Of a DNA stretch of 64,000 nt, positions 1 to 9,194 are shown one piece after another. Below the pieces are notes generated by a model. The model had not been told where the DNA came from, made no database searches, and saw only the letters and a list, made by a program, of their open reading frames with translations. How positions within the stretch are numbered: the first letter of the stretch is position 1; each line of letters begins with the position of its first letter. The position numbers were made by a program, and so were the translations under genes. Source of the stretch: Pseudomonas frederiksbergensis. Its GTDB lineage: Bacteria > Pseudomonadota > Gammaproteobacteria > Pseudomonadales > Pseudomonadaceae. The stretch covers positions 372,001 through 436,000 of the forward strand of contig NZ_MOBM01000038.1 of assembly GCF_003732275.1 (NCBI RefSeq), read 5' to 3'.

Positions 1-684
1 GGTGACCTGACGGTCGTGTTGCCATTGCACCAGCATGAAATCGGCCAGGTCACCCAGGCTGTCCGGCCGCGCCGCGACCCGTGAATAGCGTTTGGCGATG
101 TGCGGCAGATAGTCCAGCCGTGCCAGACGCTGGGGTTCGCTGATGGCGAAACTGGGGCCTGGCAACGGCGAATCGGTGCCCGCCAGCCACACCACCACAT
201 CGGCACTGATCGCTCGCAGGGACAGTTCGCTGTCCAGGGAGATGATGTCCAGACGCACACTGGCGTTGCGCCGCAGCAGCGAGACCAGATCGCGGCCGAG
301 GATGTGGTGCAGGATTGATTCGGCCACGGCCAGGCGAATCAAGGGCTGTTCGATCACTGGCAACTTGCGTTCATGGGCCAAGGCAATCAACTGCGCCTGA
401 AACTGCAAGCCGTCACGACTGAGGGCAAAGCCATTGCCCGAATGGCTGAACAGCGAACACTGCAATTGCGCCTCAAGTTGCGCCAATTGTTTACGCAACT
501 GGGTCGACTTGATGTTGAGGCTGCGGGCCGCTTGCATGAAACAGCCGCAACGGGCACTGACCCGGAAAGACTGCACCAGCACCGGATCGATTCTGGCCGC
601 CAGCGTGTGCAAGGATTCGCGCTGTTTTACGGGCCTGCGGTACTCGGCCACACCCTGACGCCCGGTGGATTCCATGAATGACAT
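1..684 (-). CDS. LysR-family transcriptional regulator, C-terminal part cut by window edge
   Basis: The reading frame starts at an ATG at 684 and runs off the left edge, giving 228 codons without a stop. Residues about 35-85 form a winged helix-turn-helix of LysR type (FMQAARSLNIKSTQLRKQLA followed by LEAQLQCSLF), and the part after residue ~110 (LIRLAVAESILHHILGRDLVSLL) looks like the start of the substrate-binding domain. LysR proteins bind promoter DNA and respond to a small effector. The target cannot be read from this window: the neighbour across the 270-bp gap (AhpD-like gene) is on the same strand and is separated by a REP palindrome, so it is probably a separate unit. The long N-terminal extension before the HTH (about 30 residues) means a later start is possible. 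Confidence 0.8.
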   Translation of the reverse strand, partial: MSFMESTGRQGVAEYRRPVKQRESLHTLAARIDPVLVQSFRVSARCGCFMQAARSLNIKSTQLRKQLAQLEAQLQCSLFSHSGNGFALSRDGLQFQAQLIALAHERKLPVIEQPLIRLAVAESILHHILGRDLVSLLRRNASVRLDIISLDSELSLRAISADVVVWLAGTDSPLPGPSFAISEPQRLARLDYLPHIAKRYSRVAARPDSLGDLADFMLVQWQHDRQVT

Positions 685-833
685 TGATGACTCCCTGTCG
701 ATCTGTCCTTGTACGTTTCATCCTGCTGATCGTTCATGAACCTGATGTGACAGCCGGGTAAAAATTGAATCAACTGCCTGATACCTGCAGGAGCGAGCGG
801 TGCGGCGATCCGACTTGCCCGCGAAGGCGGTGC

Positions 834-938
834 GTAGGAACTGCCGAAGGCTGCGATCTTTTGATTTTGGCTTTGTTGATTGATCGAGGGTATAGGCAAG
901 GGCAAGATCAAAAGATCGCAGCCTTCGGCAGCTCCTAC
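834..938. repeat. REP-type inverted pair, GTAGGAGCTGC..GATCTTTTGAT family
   Basis: Two ~32-base arms, GTAGGAACTGCCGAAGGCTG continuing CGATCTTTTGAT at the left and its near-exact reverse complement at the right, enclose a ~40-base loop. The same arm sequence recurs at 3457-3568 and 17202-17281, so it is a dispersed Pseudomonas intergenic element rather than a private terminator. A fragment of the other REP family (gcgagcggtgcggcgatccg.. cttgcccgcgaagg) lies just to the left at 790-830. Confidence 0.85.
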
Positions 939-954
939 AGGGTTTGCGCTTGAA

Positions 955-1395
955 TCAACCGCTGGGCATTTGCCGAAAGCTCACCGCCAGGCGATTCCAG
1001 CTATTGATGGTGCTGACGGCCATCGTCAGGTCGACCAGTTCACCTTCGCTGAACTGCTCCCGGGCCACTGCGTAAACATCGTCCGGTACGTGGCTTTCCG
1101 AAAGCAGGGTTACCGCTTCGGTCCAGGCCAGGGCCGCCCGCTCCCGAGGGTTGAAGAAGTTGCTGTCGCGCCAGACCACGATCGCATACAGCCGACGATC
1201 GCTCTCACCGAAGCGGCGCGCGTCCACCGAGTGCATGTCGGTGCAAAAGGCGCAGCCATTGAGCTGCGAGGCGCGGATTTTGATCAGGTTCAGCAAGGCC
1301 GGTTCAATGCTCAGATCGCGGGTCAAGGCCTCCATGGCGATCATGGCTTTCATCGCTTTGGGGGATGCGCTGTAGTAATCAAGACGGGCGTTCAT
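955..1395 (-). CDS. carboxymuconolactone decarboxylase / AhpD-like protein
   Basis: This 146-residue protein has the AhpD-like core with a redox pair Cys48-x2-Cys51 (NGCAFCTDMH) and His55, the arrangement used by alkylhydroperoxidase-D-type proteins. The family includes peroxidase reductants and true carboxymuconolactone decarboxylases; the CxxC plus His pattern favours an antioxidant role, but the substrate is not shown. It is transcribed away from the MocR regulator gene that starts 205 bp off, and regulators of that class often control the adjacent divergent gene. The length and the conserved SINSWNR-like C-terminal motif are normal for the family. Confidence 0.88.
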   Translation of the reverse strand: MNARLDYYSASPKAMKAMIAMEALTRDLSIEPALLNLIKIRASQLNGCAFCTDMHSVDARRFGESDRRLYAIVVWRDSNFFNPRERAALAWTEAVTLLSESHVPDDVYAVAREQFSEGELVDLTMAVSTINSWNRLAVSFRQMPSG

Positions 1396-1599
1396 GGGGC
1401 GACCTCGTGGATCGGATCAGTGCCTCCACACTAGCCGCCGATGCACCCGCGTTACAGACCCAATTCAGCGAAAAAACAATGGACCGCCCGGCAGCAGGCC
1501 AATCGCAGGTTTTTCGCCCACGCAACTTCTGCGCAGCCGTTCATGCGGGTAATCTGGCGCGACGCACAGTCGCCTAAACCGCCCAGGAGCCCCGCCGGT
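1396..1599. promoter_or_regulatory. divergent intergenic region between AhpD-like and MocR genes
   Basis: The 204 bp hold the promoters of both divergent genes. AGGAG at 1585-1589 is a good ribosome binding site for the MocR start at 1600. I do not see a clear pair of -35/-10 boxes or a strong palindrome, which fits MocR proteins since they usually bind direct repeats. The MocR frame is open upstream to 1441, so the region could also be read as a longer N-terminus, but that stretch has no homology I recognise. Confidence 0.5.
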
Positions 1600-3033
1600 A
1601 TGGAACTTCATGTTGTCATCAACGGCCGCAAGGACCTGGCAGGCCAGTTGTACCGGCAACTGCGCGATGCCATTGAGTCCGGTCGCCTGACAGCCGGGAC
1701 GCAGCTGCCGCCCAGCCGCTTGCTGGCCGAACAACTGGGGATTTCGCGCAAGACCATTTCCGACACGTATGCACAACTGACCTATGAGAACTTCCTCACC
1801 GGGGTGATCGGCAAGGGCACTTACGTCAATGCCCGTCCGGCAAAAATCGTCCACAAGCAGAGCCATTCGGAGCTGGCGAGCTTTGATGTCATCGAACGCT
1901 GGCGCAGCCTGCCGACATTCTTGCGCCACCCGACGCTGGAAGGCTCGTTGCGTTACGAGTTCATCGGTGGCGCCACCAGCAAGGGCCAGTTTCCGCAGGA
2001 CGATTGGCGCCGCTGCACCTCCCATGCCTTGCGCCAGATTGCCGGTTCCAAAGGTTTCTACAGCCTGCCCGAAGGCCTGCCGGCGCTGCGCAATGCGATC
2101 GCACGGCACATCGCGTTTTCGCGCGGGGTCAATTGTCAGGACGAAGACGTGGTGGTGTGCAACGGCGCGCAACAGGCGCTGGACCTGATTTCCCGGGTGC
2201 TGACCCAACCGGGCAGCCTCGTCGCCATGGAAGATCCCGGTTACCCGCCAGCACGTCTATTGTTTGGGAGCCATGGCGCAACGGTGGTCGGCGTGCCGGT
2301 GGATGCGCAAGGCATTCAGGTCGAGCACATTCCTGATGGCGCCCGGCTGATTTACGTCACCCCGTCCCACCAGTTCCCCTTGGGCATGCCCATGAGCCAG
2401 GCCCGGCGCGAAGCCCTGCTCGCAAGGGCATACGAGCTGGGGGCGATCATTATCGAAGACGATTACGACAGCGAATTCCGCTATGAAGGCCGGCCCACCG
2501 ACTCGCTGCAAAGCCTGGATGAGCGCGGTATCGTCGCCTACGTCGGCACTTTCTCGAAGACCTTGTTGCCGGAACTGCGGCTGGGTTACGCGATTTTGCC
2601 GCCGGCGATTCTCGAAGCGGTGATCCGCGCCAAGCAGCTCACCGACTTGCACACCTCCACCCTGCCCCAATGGGCACTGGCCAAGTTCATCGCCGAAGGC
2701 TGCCTGCTCAAGCACATCCGGCGCTGCCATACGATTTACGCCGGGCGCCGTGAACGGATCCTGGCACGCATGGCGGGCGATCTTTCGCCGTGGTTTGAAG
2801 CGGTGCCGACCACGGCCGGATTCCACATGGCGGTGCTGTGTAAGGTGCCGGTCGATATTCCATTGGTGATCGAATTGGCAAAAAAAGTCGAAGTGGGGCT
2901 CTATGCCCTGGACGGCTTTTTTTACCAGCAAGCGCCGCGGGCCGGGCTTTTCCTGGGGTTCGGCGCGATCGAAACCCTGGACATCGACATCGCCCTGGAC
3001 CGGTTAAGGGACATTTTGCAGCAGCTCGGCTGA
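1600..3033 (+). CDS. MocR-type GntR/aminotransferase-fold transcriptional regulator
   Basis: The 477-residue protein joins an N-terminal GntR winged helix (residues ~10-80, LPPSRLLAEQLGISRKTIS) to a class I aminotransferase fold. The presumed PLP lysine is Lys320 in GTFSKTLLPELRLGY, and EDDYDSEFRYEGRP and the PGYPPAR motif are typical of the fold. MocR regulators sense PLP or amino-containing ligands and act as activators or repressors, often of a divergent neighbour. The start at 1600 is preferred over upstream in-frame starts because AGGAG lies 10 bases before it and the HTH begins at once. It is not obviously PdxR, as no pyridoxal synthase gene is near. The divergent AhpD-like gene is the best candidate target (inference). 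Confidence 0.88.
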   Translation: MELHVVINGRKDLAGQLYRQLRDAIESGRLTAGTQLPPSRLLAEQLGISRKTISDTYAQLTYENFLTGVIGKGTYVNARPAKIVHKQSHSELASFDVIERWRSLPTFLRHPTLEGSLRYEFIGGATSKGQFPQDDWRRCTSHALRQIAGSKGFYSLPEGLPALRNAIARHIAFSRGVNCQDEDVVVCNGAQQALDLISRVLTQPGSLVAMEDPGYPPARLLFGSHGATVVGVPVDAQGIQVEHIPDGARLIYVTPSHQFPLGMPMSQARREALLARAYELGAIIIEDDYDSEFRYEGRPTDSLQSLDERGIVAYVGTFSKTLLPELRLGYAILPPAILEAVIRAKQLTDLHTSTLPQWALAKFIAEGCLLKHIRRCHTIYAGRRERILARMAGDLSPWFEAVPTTAGFHMAVLCKVPVDIPLVIELAKKVEVGLYALDGFFYQQAPRAGLFLGFGAIETLDIDIALDRLRDILQQLG

Positions 3034-3156
3034 GGGATTGGTCTGCGGCTTTATCTGGCGATTGGCTATTGGCGGTCTGGGGGTGCAGGCCTATCCTGAT
3101 TGGGCGTTATCCCTCAATGAGCAGGATTCGTCCGGCCTGATTCAGGAGTGTGAGCA

Positions 3157-3450
3157 ATGTCCAACGAAGTGATCACCACCGTAAAGGTGCAGGCTGCCGC
3201 CGGCCGCTCGGACGAACTGGGTAAGCAACTGCAAAAGATTGTCGACACCCTGCGCGAACTACCGGGCTGTGACTCCTATATGGTCGACCGCTGCCCCGAG
3301 GACGACACCCGCTGGACGGTCAGCGCCCGCTGGCAATCGGAAGCGGCCATGCAATCGCATTTCAACTGCCCCGAAGTGCAAGGCTTCATCGGCCTGATCG
3401 ACAGCCGACTGGCGAATGCCGTCGACTTCAACAGCTTTCCAATCGTTTAA
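3157..3450 (+). CDS. putative quinol monooxygenase (ABM domain)
   Basis: A 97-residue single-domain protein of the antibiotic biosynthesis monooxygenase (ABM) family: a ferredoxin-like fold with TVKVQAAAGRSDELGKQLQK at the front and the W-x-S-x-A-x-x-x-H motif (ARWQSEAAMQSHFNCPEVQ) behind. Relatives such as YgiN oxidise quinols or act on small aromatic compounds, without a bound metal or flavin. An AGGAG-like site (caggagtgtgagca) precedes the ATG. It stands alone: a MocR gene ends 123 bp upstream and a REP palindrome follows at once, which probably limits the transcript. Confidence 0.82.
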   Translation: MSNEVITTVKVQAAAGRSDELGKQLQKIVDTLRELPGCDSYMVDRCPEDDTRWTVSARWQSEAAMQSHFNCPEVQGFIGLIDSRLANAVDFNSFPIV

Positions 3451-3456
3451 AAGCAA

Positions 3457-3568
3457 GATCAAAAGATCGCAGCGTTCCGCAGCTCCTACATTGGAATCGC
3501 GTGCACCCTTGAAACATCGGGCGGACGCAAATTCTGTAGGAGCTGCGGAACGCTGCGATCTTTTGATT
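3457..3568. repeat. REP-type inverted pair, GTAGGAGCTGC..GATCTTTTGAT family
   Basis: Arms of about 34 bases (aagatcaaaagatcgcagcg ttccgcagctcctaca and the reverse complement) flank a ~48-base loop. It begins 7 bases after the stop of the ABM gene. The arms differ from the copy at 834 by compensating changes (GTTCCG/CGGAAC against CTTCGG/CCGAAG), which preserves the hairpin. Confidence 0.85.
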
Positions 3569-3676
3569 TTGACTTGCTTGATTGGTCCCCTCGCCTTCCC
3601 GAAAATTGGCCGTTTGATTGCCCGATAGCGCGGCTTACTGTGCTCCCTGACGACTCACCACCTCAGGTAATCAACC

Positions 3677-4096
3677 ATGAATGCGCTTCGTTTTTTTGCT
3701 GCCCCTCTCGCCGCCCTGACGCTGAGTGTTTCAGCCCCGACATTCGCCCACGACACCGCAGCCCCTTCAGAAAAAGTCACCGTCCTGCAGGACCAGATGC
3801 TGAAAAACGCACCCGGCAAAAAAGCCTTGATGATCGAAGTCGATTACGAGCCGGGCCAATCGTCCATCGCCCATAAACACCAGGGCACGGCCATGGCCTA
3901 TGTGCTTTCGGGGGAGATCATTTCGCAAGTCAAAGGTGAAAAAGCGATCACCTACAAGGCCGGCGAATTCTGGTACGAACCGGCCGGGTCGGAACATCTG
4001 GTTTCGAAGAACGCCAGCGCTACCCAACCCGCCAAGTTGTTGGTGTTCATGGTGTTGGCTCCGGATGAGAAAGTGTTGATTCCTTTGGAAAACTAA
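3677..4096 (+). CDS. secreted cupin-domain protein
   Basis: The 139-residue product starts with a signal peptide (MNALRFFAAPLAALTLSVSA then PTFAHD), so it is expected in the periplasm. The rest is one cupin barrel: motif 1 carries HKH (QSSIAHKHQGTAMAYVLSGE) and motif 2 is GEFWYEPAGSEHLV with a PxGxxH core. The usual metal-binding glutamate after HxH is absent at the expected place, so only three histidines are clear ligands. Single-domain periplasmic cupins include sensors and small-molecule oxygenases; the role here cannot be named. A REP pair follows and the gdhB terminator lies beyond it, so it is monocistronic. Confidence 0.82.
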   Translation: MNALRFFAAPLAALTLSVSAPTFAHDTAAPSEKVTVLQDQMLKNAPGKKALMIEVDYEPGQSSIAHKHQGTAMAYVLSGEIISQVKGEKAITYKAGEFWYEPAGSEHLVSKNASATQPAKLLVFMVLAPDEKVLIPLEN

Positions 4097-4121
4097 TAGC
4101 TGAGGCGATGCTGATGGCCCT

Positions 4122-4204
4122 ATCGCGAGCAGGCTCGCTCCCACAGTAGATCGCTTTCTTCTGGAAGAATCCGGTCACCTGTGGGAGCGAGCCTGCTCGC
4201 GAAG
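4122..4204. repeat. REP pair, GTGGGAGCGAGCCTGCTCGCGA family
   Basis: An inverted pair with arms tatcgcgagcaggctcgctc-ccacag and ctgtgggagcgagcctgctc-gcga around a ~35-base loop, located between the convergent ends of the cupin gene and gdhB. This is the commonest intergenic repeat of the window. Confidence 0.88.
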
Positions 4205-4236
4205 AGGCCCGACCAGACCTCACAAAACCTCCAGAC

Positions 4237-4275
4237 AAAAAAAAGCCCCATCTCTTTCGAGACAGGGCTTTTTCA
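4237..4275 (-). terminator. rho-independent terminator of gdhB
   Basis: The stem AAAAAGCCC/GGGCTTTTT with an inner CATCTC/GAGACAG pairing and a TTTC loop lies 12 bases beyond the gdhB stop codon. Runs of A and T on both flanks mean it could also stop transcription coming from the cupin gene on the other strand. Confidence 0.85.
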
Positions 4276-4286
4276 TTCAACGCCTA

Positions 4287-7200
4287 TCAGGCAGCCGGCT
4301 CCAGCTCGGCGCTGGCAGTCATATTGGCAGTGGTAGGCACCACCGCTTGACCGCTCAACGCCAGGTCCAGCAGTTCGCGGTTGGCCACCGCGTACATGGC
4401 GTAGTCGGTGCCGCTGGCGGCACGGATTTCCACCAGCATGGCGCGCCAGCGTTCGATCATGCCTTCGTGCTCTTCCATCCACAGCGCCAAGCGTGTTTCC
4501 ACGTCCTGGGTGCCGTCGCCCTGTTGCAGGACGGAGATGGTGATCGCACGTTGTTGCCAGTCGACATCGTCGCGGAACGCCTCACGGGCCAGGGCCTGCC
4601 AGTTGTTTTCAACCGGCAGAGCGCTGATCTGTTGCAGGTACCAGGTGATGTCCAGCGCACTGCCCACGGCGAAGTAGGCCTTGGCCACGTCCGCTGCGTT
4701 CTGGCCGGTCACGTCCGAAGCTTCGATGATCGGCAACAAGGTGTACAGGTGGGTGGTACCTGCAACCATGCGCGCCAGCAACTCAGGCACGCCAGCAGCG
4801 ACGTAAGCCTGGTAGCGGGTCTGCCAGCCTTCGCGGGTCGGGCCTTCCAGCAGTTCGTCGAGCTTGAGGCCCAACGCGGCCAGATGCGGACCGAAGTGTG
4901 CGACGTCACGGGCAGCGTTCTGCTCGTTGCGACGGCTGCGCAGGAACCAGCGCGTAGCGCGACGGCCCAGACGCATCAGCTCATCCATCAGCTCCAGTTG
5001 CACATCAGCGGAGACCTGGTAGTCCAAGGCTTCGATCTGACGGAACCAGTGCGGGAGATGGAAGATGTCACGCACGATCACGTAAGCACCGGCCACATTC
5101 GCCGGGCTCATGCCGGTCGACTCTTTGAGTCGTTGAACGAAGGTGATGCCCATGTGGTTCACCAGATCGTTGGCGATCTGGGTGCTGACGATTTCGCGCT
5201 TCAGACGGTGACGGCGCATGGCGGCGGAGAACTTGCTCACCAGCGTCGGCGGGAAAGCGGTTTCCATGTCGCGGGTCAGGTAGTCGTCGTCCGGCACCAA
5301 GGAGTTGAGCAGCGCTTCCTTGAGGTCGATCTTGCTGTAGGAGATCAGCACCGACAGCTCGGCACGGGTCAGGCCATGGCCCGCCGCGACGCGCTCGTTG
5401 ATCGCCTCTTCAGCCGGCAGGAACTCGATGGCGCGATCCAGCTTGCCGCGGCCTTCCAGATCGTTCATCAGACGCTTGTATTCGGCAATCCGCGGCAAGG
5501 CACGGCGTGCCGCCAGGGACAGGGCCTGAGTCTGCTTGTAGTTGTTGCCGAGCACCAGGTTGCCGACTTCGTCGGTCATGCTCGCCAGCAACTGGTTACG
5601 TTGCTTGTCGGTCATGTCACCGGCGTGTACCACTTCGTTCAGCAGGATCTTGATGTTCACTTCGTGGTCGGAGCAGTCCACACCACCGGCGTTGTCGATG
5701 AAGTCGGTGTTGGAACCGCCGCCATTGAGGCCGAATTCGACACGACCCAACTGAGTCATACCGAGGTTACCGCCCTCGCCCACGACTTTGCAGCGCAGTT
5801 CGTTGCCGTTCACGCGCAGTGCATCGTTGGCCTTGTCGCCGACATCGGCGTGGCTTTCGGTGCTGGCTTTCACGTACGTACCGATACCGCCGTTCCACAA
5901 CAGATCCACCGGTGCCTTGAGCAAGGCATTCAGCAGTTCGGTTGGAGTCAGTTTGTCAGCCTGAATGTCGAAACGCTCTTTCATCTGCGGGGAAATCGCG
6001 ATGCTTTTTGCGCTGCGCGAGAAAATCCCGCCGCCTTCGGACATGATGCTGGTGTCGTAGTCCGACCAGGCCGAACGCGGCAAGTCGAACAGACGCTGAC
6101 GTTCGGCGAAGCTGTTGGCTGGCTCCGGGTTCGGGTCGATGAAGATGTGCAGGTGGTTGAATGCAGCGACCAGTTGCAGCTTTTCGGACATCAGCAAGCC
6201 GTTACCGAACACGTCACCGGCCATGTCACCGACGCCCACCACCGTGATGCTGTCTTCCTGAACATTGATGCCGCGCTCGCGGAAGTGGCGTTGTACGCCG
6301 ACCCACGCGCCCTTGGCGGTAATGCCCATTTTCTTGTGGTCGTAACCGGCCGAGCCGCCGGACGCAAAGGCGTCGCCGAGCCAGAAGCCGTAGTCGATGG
6401 CGATGCCGTTGGCGATGTCGGAGAAGGTCGCAGTGCCCTTGTCCGCCGCCACCACCAGGTACGGGTCATCGTCGTCATGACGCACGACGTTGGCCGGCGG
6501 TACCAGCGCGCCGTCTTTCAGGTTGTCGGTGATGTCCAACAGGCCCGAGATGAAGATGCGGTAGCAGGCGATGCCCTCGGCCGCGATCTCGTCTCGGCTG
6601 CCGCCCAGTGGCAGGCGACGCGGCAGGAAGCCGCCCTTCGCACCCACCGGTACGATGACCGAGTTCTTCACTTGCTGGGCTTTTACCAGGCCCAGGACTT
6701 CGGTGCGGAAGTCTTCTTCACGGTCGGACCAGCGCAGACCACCGCGAGCAACGTTGCCGAAGCGCAGGTGTACGCCTTCAACGCGAGGCGAATAAACGAA
6801 GATTTCGAACTTCGGAACCGGCTTCGGCAGCTCTGGAATCTGGTGCGGGTTGAACTTGAAGCTGAAGTAGGACTTGTTCTGACCGTTGGCGTCGGTCTGG
6901 TAGAAGTTGGTCCGCAGGGTCGCTTTGATCAGGTCCAGGTAACGACGCAGGATGCGGTCTTCGTTCAGCACCTGAACATCGTCCAGTGCTGCCAGAATCG
7001 CGTGTTCCAGGCGTTGCTGCTTGTCTTCCAGATCATCACTGGCCAGCTTGCGCGCCAGGTAGAAACGGGTCTTGAACAACCGGGTCAACTCGCGAGCGAT
7101 GTCGGTGTGGTTGTTCAGGGTGCTGGCGATGTAACCCAGGTCGAAGCCCAGGCGGATCTGCTTCATGTAACGGGCGTAGGCACGCAGCAGCGCCACATCG

Positions 7201-9194
7201 CGCCATGGCAGGCCGGCGGTCAGCACCAGGCGGTTGAATGCATCGTTCTCGGCATCGCCACGCACGATGTGGACGAAAGCGTCCTGCAAGGTGTCGTTGA
7301 GTTGCTGGATGTCGAGTTCCAGACCTTCGGCGGCGGTGAACGCGAAGTCATGAATCCAGAATTCGCGGCCATTGTTGTGACGCAGGCGATACGGGAACTC
7401 ACCCAGCACGCGCAGGCCGAGGTTTTCCAGGATCGGCAACACGTCGGACAACGCCAGCGGCGTATCGGCGTGATACAGCTTGCAGTGCAGCATGCGCTGA
7501 CCGGAAACCTGGGCCAGAGGCTGATAGAAGCTCATGACCAGCGGATTTTTTTCGCTCAGGCTCAGCAGGTGCTGCATGTCGACCACAGCCGAGTGGGCTG
7601 CGAAACGCTCGCGGTAACCGGCCGGGAAGCCTTTCGGGAAGTCGGCCAGCACGTTGGTGCCCTGGGCTTCGCCAAAGCTCTCGACCACCAGGCTCGCGTA
7701 GTCGTCCTGCCAGCTGCGGCAGGCCTGCACCACTTCTTTTTCCAGCAGAACCGGGTCGATGTCCAGACGGTTCTTCGGATCGACCCGCAGAATCAGTTGC
7801 ACACGGGCCAGCACGGACTCGGAGAAGAAGGTCCAGAACTCGCAGTCCGAGGCTTTCAGGCGATCCATCAGCACTTGCTGGATCTTCTGGCGCACTTCGG
7901 TGGAGTAGATGTCGCGCGGCACGTAGGCCAGGCAGTAGCAGAAACGGCCGTACGGGTCTTTGCGCAGGAACACGCGGATCTTGTTGCGCTCCTGAATCTG
8001 CACGATCGACATCACGGTGGTGAACAGCTCGTCCACCGGGGTCTGGAACAAGTCATCGCGCGGCAGCACTTCAAGCACCTGGGCCAGTTCCTTGCCCAAG
8101 TGAGCCTTGGCCTGGAAGCCCGAACGCTGTTCGATGATCTCGACCTTGCGACGGATGTAAGGAATGACCCGCACGCTTTCGCCATACACCGAGGAGGTAT
8201 ACAGGCCCATGAAGCGGCATTCTTTAACGACTTTGCCATTGGCATCGATCTGGCGGATCGACACGTAATCGGGGTACGCCGGACGATGGACACGGCTTGG
8301 GTGTGCAGCCTTGGCGAACGACAGCGGCGTCGGTTCGCGCAGGTAGTTGACGGCGTAGTCTTCGATGCGCAGATCGTCGACGGTCAGGCCGGCGCGCAGC
8401 AGTTTGGTCAGGCCGAGGAACGAGTTCTGGTCATATTCGATGTGACCGCCGTTCTGATCTTCGCCCACCACGAATTCTTCGTAGCCCAGGAAGGTGAAGT
8501 GGTTGCCCACCAGCCATTCCAGGAAGCTCTTGATTTCGGACTTTTCGTCGGCGTTGATGATGAACTGGCTGTTGTCGATGCCTTCGATCAGCTCCTTGAC
8601 CTTGGCTTTCATCGGTTCGAAATCGGCGACCGCGACGCGGACTTCGCCGAGAACCTGCTCCAGCTCTTTGGTCAGGACGTTCAGTTCGGCCGTGTTGGCG
8701 CAACGGTCGATTTCCAGGTACATCAGCGATTCTTGCAGAATGCCTTCGCCCTGGGTGCCTTTGGGCAGGATTTCCAGCAGCTCGCCCTTGCTGCCGCGAC
8801 GCACGCTCAGCACAGTGGTTTGCAGGGTATGAATGCTGTAGCCGCGACGGTTCAGCTCGGTGCGCACCGAGTCCACCAGAAACGGCAGGTCGTGGTGCAG
8901 CACTTCGACCGCGGTGTGGGTCGACTGCCAGCCGTGGCGTTCGTAATCGGGGTTGTAGACGCGCACTTGCGGATGCGCGTGATCGAAGCGCTCAAGCAGG
9001 CGCCACGCAGAAAGGGTGCAGCCGGCGAGATCGGACAGCCGACGCTGGGTCAGCTCGTCCAGGGAAATAATGCCGAAGAATTGTTCGGCGAACAGCGCCA
9101 CTTGTGGCAGTGCCTGTTCACTGATGTGCTGCGCCAGTGCCGCTTGCAGTTGGTGCTGGAAGTCGGCTTTGCTGGCTGCGGTGAAGAACGCCAT
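4287..9194 (-). CDS. gdhB: NAD-specific glutamate dehydrogenase, large (180-kDa) class
   Basis: The 1635-residue protein belongs to the large L_180 class of NAD-dependent glutamate dehydrogenases, which turn glutamate into 2-oxoglutarate and ammonia during amino-acid catabolism. A long regulatory N-terminal half precedes the catalytic core, in which VPVGAKGGFLPRR holds the substrate-binding lysine and VVGVGDMAGDVFGNG is the dinucleotide-binding glycine loop; a helical C-terminal region follows. The start at 9194 (MAFFTAASKADF) has CGGAG eight to nine bases upstream; an upstream in-frame start at 9242 would add 16 residues without such a site. It is a single gene with its own terminator. In P. 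aeruginosa the homologue is induced by arginine through ArgR; I did not find a convincing ArgR box here. Confidence 0.96.
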   Translation of the reverse strand: MAFFTAASKADFQHQLQAALAQHISEQALPQVALFAEQFFGIISLDELTQRRLSDLAGCTLSAWRLLERFDHAHPQVRVYNPDYERHGWQSTHTAVEVLHHDLPFLVDSVRTELNRRGYSIHTLQTTVLSVRRGSKGELLEILPKGTQGEGILQESLMYLEIDRCANTAELNVLTKELEQVLGEVRVAVADFEPMKAKVKELIEGIDNSQFIINADEKSEIKSFLEWLVGNHFTFLGYEEFVVGEDQNGGHIEYDQNSFLGLTKLLRAGLTVDDLRIEDYAVNYLREPTPLSFAKAAHPSRVHRPAYPDYVSIRQIDANGKVVKECRFMGLYTSSVYGESVRVIPYIRRKVEIIEQRSGFQAKAHLGKELAQVLEVLPRDDLFQTPVDELFTTVMSIVQIQERNKIRVFLRKDPYGRFCYCLAYVPRDIYSTEVRQKIQQVLMDRLKASDCEFWTFFSESVLARVQLILRVDPKNRLDIDPVLLEKEVVQACRSWQDDYASLVVESFGEAQGTNVLADFPKGFPAGYRERFAAHSAVVDMQHLLSLSEKNPLVMSFYQPLAQVSGQRMLHCKLYHADTPLALSDVLPILENLGLRVLGEFPYRLRHNNGREFWIHDFAFTAAEGLELDIQQLNDTLQDAFVHIVRGDAENDAFNRLVLTAGLPWRDVALLRAYARYMKQIRLGFDLGYIASTLNNHTDIARELTRLFKTRFYLARKLASDDLEDKQQRLEHAILAALDDVQVLNEDRILRRYLDLIKATLRTNFYQTDANGQNKSYFSFKFNPHQIPELPKPVPKFEIFVYSPRVEGVHLRFGNVARGGLRWSDREEDFRTEVLGLVKAQQVKNSVIVPVGAKGGFLPRRLPLGGSRDEIAAEGIACYRIFISGLLDITDNLKDGALVPPANVVRHDDDDPYLVVAADKGTATFSDIANGIAIDYGFWLGDAFASGGSAGYDHKKMGITAKGAWVGVQRHFRERGINVQEDSITVVGVGDMAGDVFGNGLLMSEKLQLVAAFNHLHIFIDPNPEPANSFAERQRLFDLPRSAWSDYDTSIMSEGGGIFSRSAKSIAISPQMKERFDIQADKLTPTELLNALLKAPVDLLWNGGIGTYVKASTESHADVGDKANDALRVNGNELRCKVVGEGGNLGMTQLGRVEFGLNGGGSNTDFIDNAGGVDCSDHEVNIKILLNEVVHAGDMTDKQRNQLLASMTDEVGNLVLGNNYKQTQALSLAARRALPRIAEYKRLMNDLEGRGKLDRAIEFLPAEEAINERVAAGHGLTRAELSVLISYSKIDLKEALLNSLVPDDDYLTRDMETAFPPTLVSKFSAAMRRHRLKREIVSTQIANDLVNHMGITFVQRLKESTGMSPANVAGAYVIVRDIFHLPHWFRQIEALDYQVSADVQLELMDELMRLGRRATRWFLRSRRNEQNAARDVAHFGPHLAALGLKLDELLEGPTREGWQTRYQAYVAAGVPELLARMVAGTTHLYTLLPIIEASDVTGQNAADVAKAYFAVGSALDITWYLQQISALPVENNWQALAREAFRDDVDWQQRAITISVLQQGDGTQDVETRLALWMEEHEGMIERWRAMLVEIRAASGTDYAMYAVANRELLDLALSGQAVVPTTANMTASAELEPAA

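Noticed and set aside
1441..1599. Extended N-terminus for the MocR regulator from 1441
   Set aside because: The extra 53 residues lack family similarity, and the ATG at 1600 has a good AGGAG site and begins right before the HTH.
3677..4096. Cupin gene as cytoplasmic regulator or metal-dependent dioxygenase
   Set aside because: The signal peptide indicates export, and the conserved glutamate of motif 1 is missing, so no specific dioxygenase assignment is justified.
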